A DNA stretch of 64,000 nucleotides from Allobosea sp035944375 (GTDB lineage Bacteria; Pseudomonadota; Alphaproteobacteria; Rhizobiales; Beijerinckiaceae). Location of the stretch: the NCBI RefSeq assembly GCF_035944375.1, contig NZ_DASZBE010000025.1; one strand, written 5' to 3'. The notes under the pieces were generated by a model. The model was not told where the DNA came from and did not search any database. It was given only the letters and a program-made list of their open reading frames with translations. Position numbers and translations under genes: made by a program. This document shows, piece after piece, positions 31,846 through 40,054 of this stretch. How positions within the stretch are numbered: the first letter of the stretch is position 1; every line of letters starts with the position of its first letter.

Positions 31846-33816
31846 ATGGTCGACAAGATCACCTTGCAGGTTCTGGCGAACCACTGCCGGGCGGCGGCCG
31901 AGAACATGGCCTACACGCTCTACCGCACGGCCCACTCGACCTTCGTCAAGGAGACCGAGGACTTCACCGTGATGGTGATGGACAGGACCGGCCGCGTCGT
32001 CGCCGTGCCCATGGATCTGGGCGCGACCTGGTATCCGGGCATGAACTACAACCGCGCGATCGACCTCGTCGACGAGTACCGGCCCGGCGACATCGCCTTC
32101 ACCAACGATCCCTATAGCGGCTATCTCGCCACCCACGCGCCCGACACGCATCTGTGGAAGCCGATCTTCCACGAGGGCGAGATCGTCTGTTTCGTCGGCG
32201 GCCATGTCCACAACACCGACATGGGCGGCGCGGTGCCGGCCTCGCTCTCCCGCTCGCTGACGGAGATCCACCAGGAGGGCATCCGCTTCCCGCCGATGAC
32301 GCTGATGCGCGACGGCGCCTTCGACGAGACGATCCTGCGGATCATGACGATGAACGTCCGCAAGCCCGCCCTCAACATGGGCGACCTGAAGGCACTCGCC
32401 GGCGCGCTCAACACCGGCGAGCGCAAGATCCTGGCGATGGTCAAGAAATTCGGCGCCAAGGGCTTCATGGACGGCCTCGACGGGCTGATGGACTATGCCG
32501 AGCATCAGGCCCGCGACATCCTGCGCGGGAGGCCGGACGGCGAATATGTCTTCGCCGACTATGCCGACGAGGACGGCGTCGACGGAAATCCCTGCCGGCT
32601 GAAGCTGACGCTGACCATCAAGGGCGACGAGGCGATCCTCGACTTCACTGGCTCGGACCCGCAGCTCGGCTCCTCGCTCAATGTGCCCACAGGCTCCGAC
32701 CCGCGCCACACCCTGCTGCTCGTCGGCGTCTATTACGTCCTCTACACGCTCAACCCGCAGATTCTGCTCAACTCTGGCCTGACCCGGCCCTTCACCTGCA
32801 TCGCGCCCGAAGGCACGGTGCTGAACCCGACCTTCCCGGCCGCCGTCGGCATGCGCAGCCTGACTTGTGCCAGGCTGCGCAGCCTGGTCTTCGGAGCCTT
32901 CAGCCTCGCCGTGCCCGAGCGCATGCCCGCCGCCCCGGCGGGCTCCAGCTCGATCGTCAACGTCATGACCACCGACGAGCGCACCCATCGCAGCGTCATC
33001 GCCGCGATCAATCCGGTCGTCGGCGGCGGCGGCGGCATGCCCCATCGCGACGGCACCAACGGCTCGGGCGCGGATGCCGCTTATCTCAAGAACACGCCGA
33101 TCGAGATCACCGAGACCGAGGTGCCGATCCAGTTCACCCGCTACGGCCTGCTGCCGGATTCGGGCGGCCCCGGCCGCTGGCGCGGCGGGCTCGCCACCGT
33201 GATGGAGTTCAAGGTCTTCTCGCCGAATTCGCGCATCACCGTGCGCAACCGCGACCGCTCGATCTTCCGGCCCTGGGGCACGCTCGGCGGGCTCTCGGCT
33301 GAAACCTCGAATTTCATCATCAACCCTGGCGCGGCCGGCGAGCGCATCCTCGGCAACACCGACATCGCCATCGCCGAGCCCGGCGACGTCATCCACATCC
33401 ATTCGCCGGGCGGCGGCGGGCGCGGCTCGCCGCTTGAGCGCGAGCCGGAGCGGGTGCGGCTCGATGTCGAGCGCGGCTATGTCGGGGTGGCGGCGGCCAA
33501 GGCGCGCTACGGCGTGGTGATCACCGACGGTGTCGTCGATGCCGAGGCGACGGCGGCCCTGCGCGCGACCATGCGCAAGGACGTCCACACGACCCATTTC
33601 CATTTCGGCCCCGAGCGCGATGCCTTCGAGCGCCTCTGGACGGCGCGCAACTACGACGCCCTGACGCGGCTGCTCGCGGCCCTGCCGGTCCATTGGCGCT
33701 TCTTCGTCAAGACCAAGCTCTTCGCCGCGATGCGCGAGGCGGAGAATGGCGGAGATGTCGCAACAGCCTTCACCGCCGTGCGGCGCGACTACCCGCAGGT
33801 GCCGGAGGTCGTCTGA
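31846..33816 (+). CDS. hyuB: Hydantoinase B / oxoprolinase subunit (HyuB-like)
   Basis: 656 aa. TLQVLANHCRAAAENMAYTLYRTAHSTFVKE at the N-terminus, GDIAFTNDPYSG, HVHNTDMGGAVPASLS with likely metal-binding His/Asp, YYVLYTLNPQILLNSGLTRPF, and GGMPHRDGTNGSGADAAYLKNTPIE all match hydantoinase B. The C-terminal extension beyond GGGGRGSPLERE (about 120 residues) varies in the family. Forms the catalytic complex with HyuA. Ends 8 bp before a long palindrome. Confidence 0.93.
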   Translation: MVDKITLQVLANHCRAAAENMAYTLYRTAHSTFVKETEDFTVMVMDRTGRVVAVPMDLGATWYPGMNYNRAIDLVDEYRPGDIAFTNDPYSGYLATHAPDTHLWKPIFHEGEIVCFVGGHVHNTDMGGAVPASLSRSLTEIHQEGIRFPPMTLMRDGAFDETILRIMTMNVRKPALNMGDLKALAGALNTGERKILAMVKKFGAKGFMDGLDGLMDYAEHQARDILRGRPDGEYVFADYADEDGVDGNPCRLKLTLTIKGDEAILDFTGSDPQLGSSLNVPTGSDPRHTLLLVGVYYVLYTLNPQILLNSGLTRPFTCIAPEGTVLNPTFPAAVGMRSLTCARLRSLVFGAFSLAVPERMPAAPAGSSSIVNVMTTDERTHRSVIAAINPVVGGGGGMPHRDGTNGSGADAAYLKNTPIEITETEVPIQFTRYGLLPDSGGPGRWRGGLATVMEFKVFSPNSRITVRNRDRSIFRPWGTLGGLSAETSNFIINPGAAGERILGNTDIAIAEPGDVIHIHSPGGGGRGSPLEREPERVRLDVERGYVGVAAAKARYGVVITDGVVDAEATAALRATMRKDVHTTHFHFGPERDAFERLWTARNYDALTRLLAALPVHWRFFVKTKLFAAMREAENGGDVATAFTAVRRDYPQVPEVV

Positions 33817-33824
33817 GCCGCACC

Positions 33825-33902
33825 GTCATTGCGAGCGCAGCGAAGCAATCCAGGAGCCGCCGAGCGAACGCGTCTGGATTGCTTCGCTGCGCTCGCAATG
33901 AC
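33825..33902. repeat. REP-like palindrome, family 3, perfect 29-bp inverted repeat
   Basis: Arms 33825-33853 and 33874-33902 are perfectly complementary over 29 bp, beginning GTCATTGCGAGCGCAGCGAAG, with a 20-base loop. It lies between the convergent hyuB and MOSC genes, 8 bp after hyuB, and is likely to act as a bidirectional terminator as well as being a mobile-type repeat. Confidence 0.9.
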
Positions 33903-33931
33903 GCGGAAAGGCCGCGCCAGACTCCTGACCG

Positions 33932-34660
33932 TTACGACAGGCTCACGGGGTCGCCAGCCCGAATCTCGCCCGGCACGACCACATCGCAATAGATCCCGAA
34001 ATTGCGCCCGTAGCGCTTCACCACCGTCCGCAGCAGCTCGACGTCGAGCGGCAGCCCCTCCTGTTCGAGGGTGATGAAGCCGCAGCGCCCGCAGGGCTCG
34101 CGCCCCTGCAGCACGACGTCGCCGATGCGGATATCCCGGCCGATCCAGCCCTGTTCCGGCATGGCTTCAGCCTCATCGGGCCAGTCGACGACGAGGCTGG
34201 GGCGGAAGCGGCGTTCGTCGATCACGCTTTCGGGATGATCGCGCCCGAGGCTGCGCATGGCGGCCGTGGTGACGATGTGGAGCGGTGCATGCTCGTAGCG
34301 CGGCCGAAAGCCCTCGCCGGGAACGGGATCGAAGGGCTTCAGCAACGGCCGGAACCCGAACATCGCCGACAGCGCCTCGATCGTTTCCGGGTCGTCAGGC
34401 GCCGCCCAGCTCTCGCCATCGGCGGAAATCGCGACGCCCGCGCCGGTAAAGCGGGCATGGCCGCGCGGCACCTCGATGAAGTGCTTCTCGCGGCCCGGCG
34501 AGGCGATCCGCCCCGTCTGTGCGTCGAGCAGCCCCCAGATGCGGTCACCCGAAATGCCCGAGGGGCCGAGCGGCGCCCGCTCCAGCCGCTCCCCGCCCAT
34601 CGAACTGACCGGATAGCGCCAGAGCGACGCGACCGATCCCGTCACGGCAATCCCCGTCAC
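33932..34660 (-). CDS. MOSC-domain protein
   Basis: 242 aa from GTG 34660, which overlaps the upstream permease stop (GTGA). MOSC N-terminal barrel (VASLWRYPVSSMGGERLERAPLGPSGISGDRIWGLLDAQTG), then the MOSC core with FRPSLVVDW and the conserved Cys in GREPCGRCGFITLE. MOSC proteins carry sulfur for molybdenum cofactor or reduce N-hydroxylated compounds (mARC, YiiM). Being the last gene of an ABC importer operon suggests it modifies the imported compound, perhaps an N-hydroxylated or nitrogenous one; that is inference. Confidence 0.88.
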   Translation of the reverse strand: MTGIAVTGSVASLWRYPVSSMGGERLERAPLGPSGISGDRIWGLLDAQTGRIASPGREKHFIEVPRGHARFTGAGVAISADGESWAAPDDPETIEALSAMFGFRPLLKPFDPVPGEGFRPRYEHAPLHIVTTAAMRSLGRDHPESVIDERRFRPSLVVDWPDEAEAMPEQGWIGRDIRIGDVVLQGREPCGRCGFITLEQEGLPLDVELLRTVVKRYGRNFGIYCDVVVPGEIRAGDPVSLS

Positions 34661-35547
34661 GGCAGGTCCATGCGCGGGTCGAGTGCGTCGCGCAGGCCGT
34701 CGCCGACGAAGTTGAAGCTCGTCACCGCCAGCGTGATCGCCGCGCCGGGGATGATGGCGAGCCAGGGCGCGCTCGTGAGGTAGCTCTGCGCGTTCTCCAG
34801 CATGTTGCCCCAGCTCGGCGTCGGCGGCTGGATGCCGTAGCCGAGGAAGGAGATGTAGCTCTCGGCCAGGATCGCATGGGCGACGTTCAGCGTGGCCGCG
34901 ACCACGATCGGAGCGATCGCATTGGGCAGGAGTTCGCGCACCATGATGCGCATGTTGCTCGAGCCCATCGCCACCGCGGCCTGCGCGAATTCCCGCGTCC
35001 GCAGCGAACGGATCTGGGCTTCGACGACGCGCGCGACCTCCATCCAGGAGGTCATCGCGATCAGCATCACGATCGACGGCACCGAGGGCTGGATCAGCGC
35101 CGAGATCGCCAGCAGCAGGAAGATCGTCGGGAAGCACAGCATCGCGTCGACGAAGCGCATCAGCGCCGCCCCGATCACGCCCTCATAGAAGCCCGCAGCC
35201 ACGCCGACCGCGATGCCGATGCCCATCGCCAGCACCATCGCGCAGAAGCCGACGGCCAGCGAGATCCGCCCCGCCATCAGGAGTCGGGCGAGGACGTCGC
35301 GCCCGAGCGGATCGGTGCCGAGGACATGCGACCCCGCGAAGGGCGGCGCGAAGCGCTGGCGGATGTCGATGAAGGTGTCGCTGTAGGGCAGGAGCCACGG
35401 CCCGATCACGCAGGCGAGCGTCATCAGGATGATCGTCACGGCCCCGAAGACCGCGAGCTTGTGGCGCCGGAAGCGGCGCATGCCGCGCCCGTTCCAGAAA
35501 CCCTCCGCGCGGATGGGGAGGGCATCGAGGGTCGGCTCGAGGCTCAT
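34657..35547 (-). CDS. Peptide-type ABC transporter permease (DppC-like)
   Basis: 296 aa from ATG 35547, which overlaps the DppB-like stop by 4 bp (ATGA). The long frame extending to 36297 is an artefact. RRFRRHKLAVFGAVTIILMTLACVIGPWLLPY is the typical first helix; LGTDPLGRDVLARLLMAGRISL and EAQIRSLRTREFAQAAVAMGSSNMRIMVRELLPNAIAPI are the core motifs, and the C-terminus NFVGDGLRDALDPR is characteristic. Third gene in SBP-DppB-DppC-MOSC order. Confidence 0.93.
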   Translation of the reverse strand: MSLEPTLDALPIRAEGFWNGRGMRRFRRHKLAVFGAVTIILMTLACVIGPWLLPYSDTFIDIRQRFAPPFAGSHVLGTDPLGRDVLARLLMAGRISLAVGFCAMVLAMGIGIAVGVAAGFYEGVIGAALMRFVDAMLCFPTIFLLLAISALIQPSVPSIVMLIAMTSWMEVARVVEAQIRSLRTREFAQAAVAMGSSNMRIMVRELLPNAIAPIVVAATLNVAHAILAESYISFLGYGIQPPTPSWGNMLENAQSYLTSAPWLAIIPGAAITLAVTSFNFVGDGLRDALDPRMDLP

Positions 35548-36500
35548 CGGCCGCTCCTCGCAATGCGGGGATCGGCGACGCCGTAGAGCAGGTCGGCGAG
35601 CAGGCTGCCGAGCAGCACCATCACGGCGGTGAACATCAGGATGCCCATCACCACCGGATAGTCGCGGTAGCTGATCGAATCGAGGAAGAGCCGTCCCATG
35701 CCGGGCCAGGTGAACACGGTCTCGGTGACGAGTGCGCCCGACAGTAGCGAGGGCACGTGCAGCCCGGTGATCGTGATCATCGGCAACAGCGCGTTGCGCA
35801 GCACATGCGTCATCAGGATGCGCCGCTCCGGCACGCCCTTGGCCCGCGCCGTGCGGACGAAATCCTGGTTGATCACGTCGAGCATCGAGGAGCGCATGTA
35901 GCGGCTCCAGACGGCGGTCGAGACCAGCGCCAGCACGATGCAGGGCCCGACCAGATGATGCAGCCGGTTCAGGAATGAGCCGTCGCCGATGGTGAAGCGG
36001 TTGCCCGAGGGCAGCCAGCCGAGCCCGACCGAGAAGACATAGATCACGACGAGCCCGAACCAGAAGGTCGGGATCGACAGCGCGATCATCGTGCCGATCG
36101 TGGCGATGCTGTCGAACAGCGAATAGCGCTTCACCGCGCCGATGATGCCGATCCAGGCGCCGATCAGCATGGCGAGCAGGGTGGACGAGACCATCAGTTC
36201 GAGCGTCGGCCCGAGATGGCCGGCGATGATGTGCAGCACCGGCTGCTGGTCGCGATAGGAGCGCCCCCAGTCGCCGCTCAGCATGCGCCAGAGCCACTCG
36301 GCATACTGAACCGGCAGGGGCCGGTTCAGTCCCAGTTGCTCGGCGATCCGGTCGAGATCGGCCTGGGTCATGTCGCCGCCTTCGGCGAATTGCGACATCG
36401 GCCCACCCGGAGCCAGATGCAGGATCGCGAAGCCGATCATCGAGACGATGAACAGCAGAAGGATGGCCTGCATCAGCCTCTGCAGAAGGAACCCGCTCAT
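35544..36500 (-). CDS. Peptide-type ABC transporter permease (DppB-like)
   Basis: 318 aa. Begins MSGFLLQRLMQAILLLFIVSMIGFAILHLAPGGP, a typical DppB start, with QLGLNRPLPVQYAEWLWRML and the EAA loop SRYMRSSMLDVINQDFVRTARAKGVPERRILMTHVLRNALLPM. Six membrane helices expected. Overlaps the DppC-like gene by 4 bp and lies 51 bp after the binding protein gene. Confidence 0.93.
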   Translation of the reverse strand: MSGFLLQRLMQAILLLFIVSMIGFAILHLAPGGPMSQFAEGGDMTQADLDRIAEQLGLNRPLPVQYAEWLWRMLSGDWGRSYRDQQPVLHIIAGHLGPTLELMVSSTLLAMLIGAWIGIIGAVKRYSLFDSIATIGTMIALSIPTFWFGLVVIYVFSVGLGWLPSGNRFTIGDGSFLNRLHHLVGPCIVLALVSTAVWSRYMRSSMLDVINQDFVRTARAKGVPERRILMTHVLRNALLPMITITGLHVPSLLSGALVTETVFTWPGMGRLFLDSISYRDYPVVMGILMFTAVMVLLGSLLADLLYGVADPRIARSGR

Positions 36501-36551
36501 AGCGAAAACGAACTCATGGCGCGTCGGTCCGGGCGGGTGCGCGTCATGGTC

Positions 36552-38243
36552 TCAGCGCGCCCAGTACCAGCTGCCCATGTTCCAGGTGTTCTGGCGGGCA
36601 TTGACGTTGGGTTCGTAGCCGATCAGCCCCTCCTTGTAGCCCTCGACCGGCGCGTACTGGTAGATCGGCAGGATCGGCAGCTCCTCGCGCACCAGTTCCT
36701 GCAGCTTGAAGTAGATCTCCTTGCGCTTGGCCTGGTCGAAGGTTTCCTGGCCGGCCTTCATCAGCTTGTCGGCCTCGGCGTTCTGCCACTGCATCTGGTT
36801 GGCGCCGGCGCCGCTCTTGGCGGGAATCGCGTCCGAACCGAAGCGGTGCGCCGGATCGGGGTCGATCACGGTGCGGAAGGCGGTGCCGACGATCAGCGAG
36901 TCGAATTTGGAGCGGGTGTAGAACTCGCCCCAGATCACCGCCGCCGGCATGTTGTTGATCGTCATCTTGACGCCGACCTGGGCCCAGTCCTGCATCATCA
37001 GCTGCTGGCACTGTTCGCGCAGGGCCGCGCCCGTCGTGGTGGACACCGCGAATTCCAGCGGAACGCCGTTCTTCATGCGCGTGCCCGAGCCGGAGCGCTT
37101 CCAGCCAGCGTCGTCGAGGATCTTGTTGGCTAGCGCGAGATCGTAGGTCTGCTTCGGCAGGTTCGGATTGTAGGCCCAGGATTCCTGCGGCGCGAAGGAT
37201 TCGGTCGGAATGTGCAGGCCGTAATAGATGATATCGATGATCGCCTGCTTGTTGATCGAGGCGTAGAGCGCCTGGCGCACCGCCTTCTCCTTCAGCACCG
37301 GATGCTCGAGGTTCGGCATCAGGATCTCGAGCGAGGCGCTCGGGATCTTCACGACCTTGCGGCCCGGCAGCTTCACCGCCTCGGCATAGAAATTGGCCGG
37401 AATGCCCGTGCCGATGATCAGGTCGACCTGCCCGGTGCGGAACTGGGCGTAAAGCGCGGTGCGGTCGGGGACATATTTCAGCACGGCGCGCTCCAGATAC
37501 GGGCCCTTGCCGTGGAACTTCTCATTGGCGACCAGCTGGATGTTGTCGCCGGGCGTGCGCGTGCCCCATTTGAACGGGCCGGTGCCCACCGGCGCGCCGT
37601 TGAAGGGCGCCGTATTGGGGTCGGCCGCCTTTTCCAGAATGTGCTTGGGCACGATGTAGGTGTTGGAAAGCAGCGCGAGATAGGGCGCATAGGCCTTCTC
37701 CATCCGCCAGGAGATCTCCCGCGGTCCGGTGACCTTGATGTCCTTGACCAGCGCATGGCCGACGCGGGTGCGGCTCTTGAAGCCCGGCGCGACGATCAGT
37801 TCGAGCGTGTACTTCACGTCCTCGGCAGTGAAGGGCGTGCCGTCATGCCAGGTCACGCCGTCGCGCAGCTTGACCTTCCAGGCCAGGCCGCCCTCCGAGA
37901 TGCCGCCATTGGCCTCGCTGGGAATCTCGACGGCGAGGTCGGGGATCAGGTTGCCCTGGGGATCGGCCACCCAGAGCGTGTTGAAGATCTGCATCCAGAC
38001 CGTCTCGTCGACCTCGATGCCCGGCATCAGCGGGTTGAAGGCGGTCGGCTCCTGCGACAGGCCGACGACGACCTGTCCCGTCGGCTTGGCCGGCGGCGGC
38101 GGCGCGGGCTTGGTCTGGGCGCGGGCGCTGCCCACGCCCGAGGCAGCGAGGAGACCGCCAGCCCCGAGCGCGAGCAGATCGCGGCGGTGAATAGCGGGCA
38201 TCGGGAAAGCGGACGTCACGCTGCCGTCGGAATTCTTTGTCAT
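36552..38243 (-). CDS. Peptide-type ABC transporter substrate-binding protein
   Basis: 563 aa; ATG 38243 with GAGGGG just upstream. Twin-arginine-like signal AIHRRDLLALGAGGLLAASGVGSARAQ, then a Pro-rich linker and an SBP family 5 fold (VVVGLSQEPTAFNPLMPG, LAWKVKLRDGVTWHDGTPFTAEDVKYTLELI, VGTGPFKWGTRTPGDNI, AVRQALYASINKQAIIDII). First gene of a four-gene operon that has no ATPase gene, so it must borrow one. Ligand unknown. Confidence 0.93.
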   Translation of the reverse strand: MTKNSDGSVTSAFPMPAIHRRDLLALGAGGLLAASGVGSARAQTKPAPPPPAKPTGQVVVGLSQEPTAFNPLMPGIEVDETVWMQIFNTLWVADPQGNLIPDLAVEIPSEANGGISEGGLAWKVKLRDGVTWHDGTPFTAEDVKYTLELIVAPGFKSRTRVGHALVKDIKVTGPREISWRMEKAYAPYLALLSNTYIVPKHILEKAADPNTAPFNGAPVGTGPFKWGTRTPGDNIQLVANEKFHGKGPYLERAVLKYVPDRTALYAQFRTGQVDLIIGTGIPANFYAEAVKLPGRKVVKIPSASLEILMPNLEHPVLKEKAVRQALYASINKQAIIDIIYYGLHIPTESFAPQESWAYNPNLPKQTYDLALANKILDDAGWKRSGSGTRMKNGVPLEFAVSTTTGAALREQCQQLMMQDWAQVGVKMTINNMPAAVIWGEFYTRSKFDSLIVGTAFRTVIDPDPAHRFGSDAIPAKSGAGANQMQWQNAEADKLMKAGQETFDQAKRKEIYFKLQELVREELPILPIYQYAPVEGYKEGLIGYEPNVNARQNTWNMGSWYWAR

Positions 38244-38376
38244 CGGAAACCCCTCGTTATGAGCGATGAGCTGCCTTTGCGGCAGGCACTCGCGGTTGGC
38301 CGATTGTCGGCCTTCCCTTCAGGCTAGGCGGCACGCGCGGTATCGAACACCGATCGCCTCGGGCAGGTGCACAGAT

Positions 38377-38406
38377 TATGCCGTTTGACGGCTCGCCTTT
38401 GGCATA
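38377..38406. promoter_or_regulatory. Weak dyad in the divergent ABC / oxidoreductase promoter region
   Basis: TATGCC at 38377-38382 and GGCATA at 38401-38406 form a 6-bp inverted repeat with an 18-bp spacer, in the 230-bp gap between the binding-protein gene and the FAD oxidoreductase. It could be an operator or chance. Confidence 0.25.
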
Positions 38407-38473
38407 GGCTTCTGTCGGGATGCGGTGCTATCGAGGCCCCGTTTCCGGTTTCTGCCGAAGGACTGCCGCAGCC

Positions 38474-39808
38474 ATGTCGCCCCCGGTCACCCGCATCCAC
38501 AGCGACGAAACGCTGCCTCTTTCCGCCGATGTCGTGGTCATCGGCGGCGGCGTCGCCGGCATCACCACGGCCTATCATCTCGCGAAGAAGGGGCACTCCG
38601 TCGCCGTCGTCGAGAAAGGCTATGTCGCCGGCGAACAGTCGAGCCGGAACTGGGGCTGGTGCCGCCAGCAGAACCGGGACCTGCGCGAACTCCCCCTCGC
38701 CCAGCGCGCGCTCGAAATGTGGAAGGGCATGAACGAGGAGCTCGGCGCCGAGACCGGCTTCCGCCACACCGGCCTCGTCTATGTCACGACCAAGCCGTCT
38801 GACCTCGCCGCCTGGTCGGGCTGGATCGACAAGGCCCGCGAGATGCAGATGCACAGCCGCGTGCTTTCCGCCGCCGAGGCCAAGGAGATGTCGCCGGGCT
38901 CGACCGAAAACTGGATCGGCGGCGTGCATTCCCCCAGTGACGGCAAGGCCGAGCCCGCGCTCGCCGTCCCGGCCTTCGCGGAAGCCGCGCGCAAGCTCGG
39001 CGTCACCATCCACCAGGACTGCGCGGCACGCGGCCTCGAAACCACGGCAGGGCGTGTCTCGGCGGTCGTCACCGAGAAGGGCACGATCAGGACCAGCAGC
39101 GTGCTCGTCGCCGGCGGCGTCTGGACGTCGATGTTCTGCCGCCATCACGGCATCGACATGCCGATGGCGGGCGTCCAGTCGACCTCCTTCTTCACCGCCC
39201 CCATCGACGGCCCTGACATCACGCAGGGCGGCATCTCGACGCCGGACGTCACCTTCCGCCGCCGGCTCGATGGCGGCTACACCATCGGCATCAGCGGCCG
39301 CGGCTTGCTGCGGCTGAGTCCGCAGGGGATGATGTATGCCAGGCCGTTCTGGCGCACCTTCAAGAAGCGCCACCAGCTCCTGACGATCACCGCGGACAAG
39401 ACTTTCTTCGCCGGGCCGGAAGCGCTGATGCGCTGGAGCAACGACAGCGTCTCGCCCTTCGAGCGGATGCGCACCTTCGATCCGCCGCCGCAGGAGAAGC
39501 TGATCTCGTTCGCGCTGAAGCGCATTGCCGAAATCTATCCGCAGCTCGCCAACGTGAAGATCGTCCAGAAATACGGCGGGCTGATCGATTTCACGCCCGA
39601 CTGGGTGCCGGTGATCTCTCCCATCGACAAGCTGCCCGGCCTCTATGTCTCGGCCGGCTTCAGCGGCCACGGCTTCGGCGTCGGCCCGGCAGCGGGCAAG
39701 CTCGCGGCCGATCTCATCGCCGGCGACGCCCCCATCGTCGATCCCCACCCCTATCGCTACAGCCGCCTCGTCGACGGCACCGATCTGGGCGAACCCGGGC
39801 TGATGTGA
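38474..39808 (+). CDS. FAD-dependent amino-acid/amine oxidoreductase (DAO family), paralogue A
   Basis: 444 aa from ATG 38474. The Rossmann FAD motif VVVIGGGVAGITTAYHLAKKGHSVAVVEKG is at the N-terminus, followed by the distinctive GEQSSRNWGWCRQQNRDLRELPLA. The C-terminal GLYVSAGFSGHGFGVGPAAGKLAADLI closes the FAD site. DAO-family enzymes oxidise D-amino acids, sarcosine, glycine or amines using O2 or a quinone. It is closely related to the enzyme at 41.5 kb, and an amidase gene lies between them, so an amide-to-amine-to-imine route is plausible. Confidence 0.9.
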   Translation: MSPPVTRIHSDETLPLSADVVVIGGGVAGITTAYHLAKKGHSVAVVEKGYVAGEQSSRNWGWCRQQNRDLRELPLAQRALEMWKGMNEELGAETGFRHTGLVYVTTKPSDLAAWSGWIDKAREMQMHSRVLSAAEAKEMSPGSTENWIGGVHSPSDGKAEPALAVPAFAEAARKLGVTIHQDCAARGLETTAGRVSAVVTEKGTIRTSSVLVAGGVWTSMFCRHHGIDMPMAGVQSTSFFTAPIDGPDITQGGISTPDVTFRRRLDGGYTIGISGRGLLRLSPQGMMYARPFWRTFKKRHQLLTITADKTFFAGPEALMRWSNDSVSPFERMRTFDPPPQEKLISFALKRIAEIYPQLANVKIVQKYGGLIDFTPDWVPVISPIDKLPGLYVSAGFSGHGFGVGPAAGKLAADLIAGDAPIVDPHPYRYSRLVDGTDLGEPGLM

Positions 39809-39843
39809 GCGGGCGGCGGACTGTGCCGGTCGTCACCCTCAGC

Positions 39844-39955
39844 CCTCATCCTGAGGAGCGCTCCGCAGGAGCGCGTCTCGAAGGATGGTCCAGATGGGTC
39901 CGAAGCCTCATGGAGCATCCTTCGAGACGCCGCTCCGCGGCTCCTCAGGATGAGG
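39844..39955. repeat. REP-like palindromic element, family 2
   Basis: Begins CCTCATCCTGAGGAGCG and ends CTCCTCAGGATGAGG, with inner GTCTCGAAGGATG / CATCCTTCGAGAC arms. About 112 bp. Clearly the same family as 45119-45229. Between an oxidoreductase and an amidase gene on the same strand. Confidence 0.88.
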
Positions 39956-40054
39956 TTGAGGGTGGACTTTGCACAAAGCTCCCGCCCCAACGTCTTCCCC
40001 CTATCGAACGCCGCCGCTAAGCGAAAAGCCTCGAGTTCCACCGGAGAGACGATC

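Noticed and set aside
29465..33693. Long minus-strand frames opposite hyuA and hyuB
   Set aside because: No family features; the plus-strand genes are clear.
34657..36297. A 546-codon reading of the DppC-like permease
   Set aside because: The extra 250 N-terminal codons overlap the DppB-like gene in another frame; the real start is ATG 35547.
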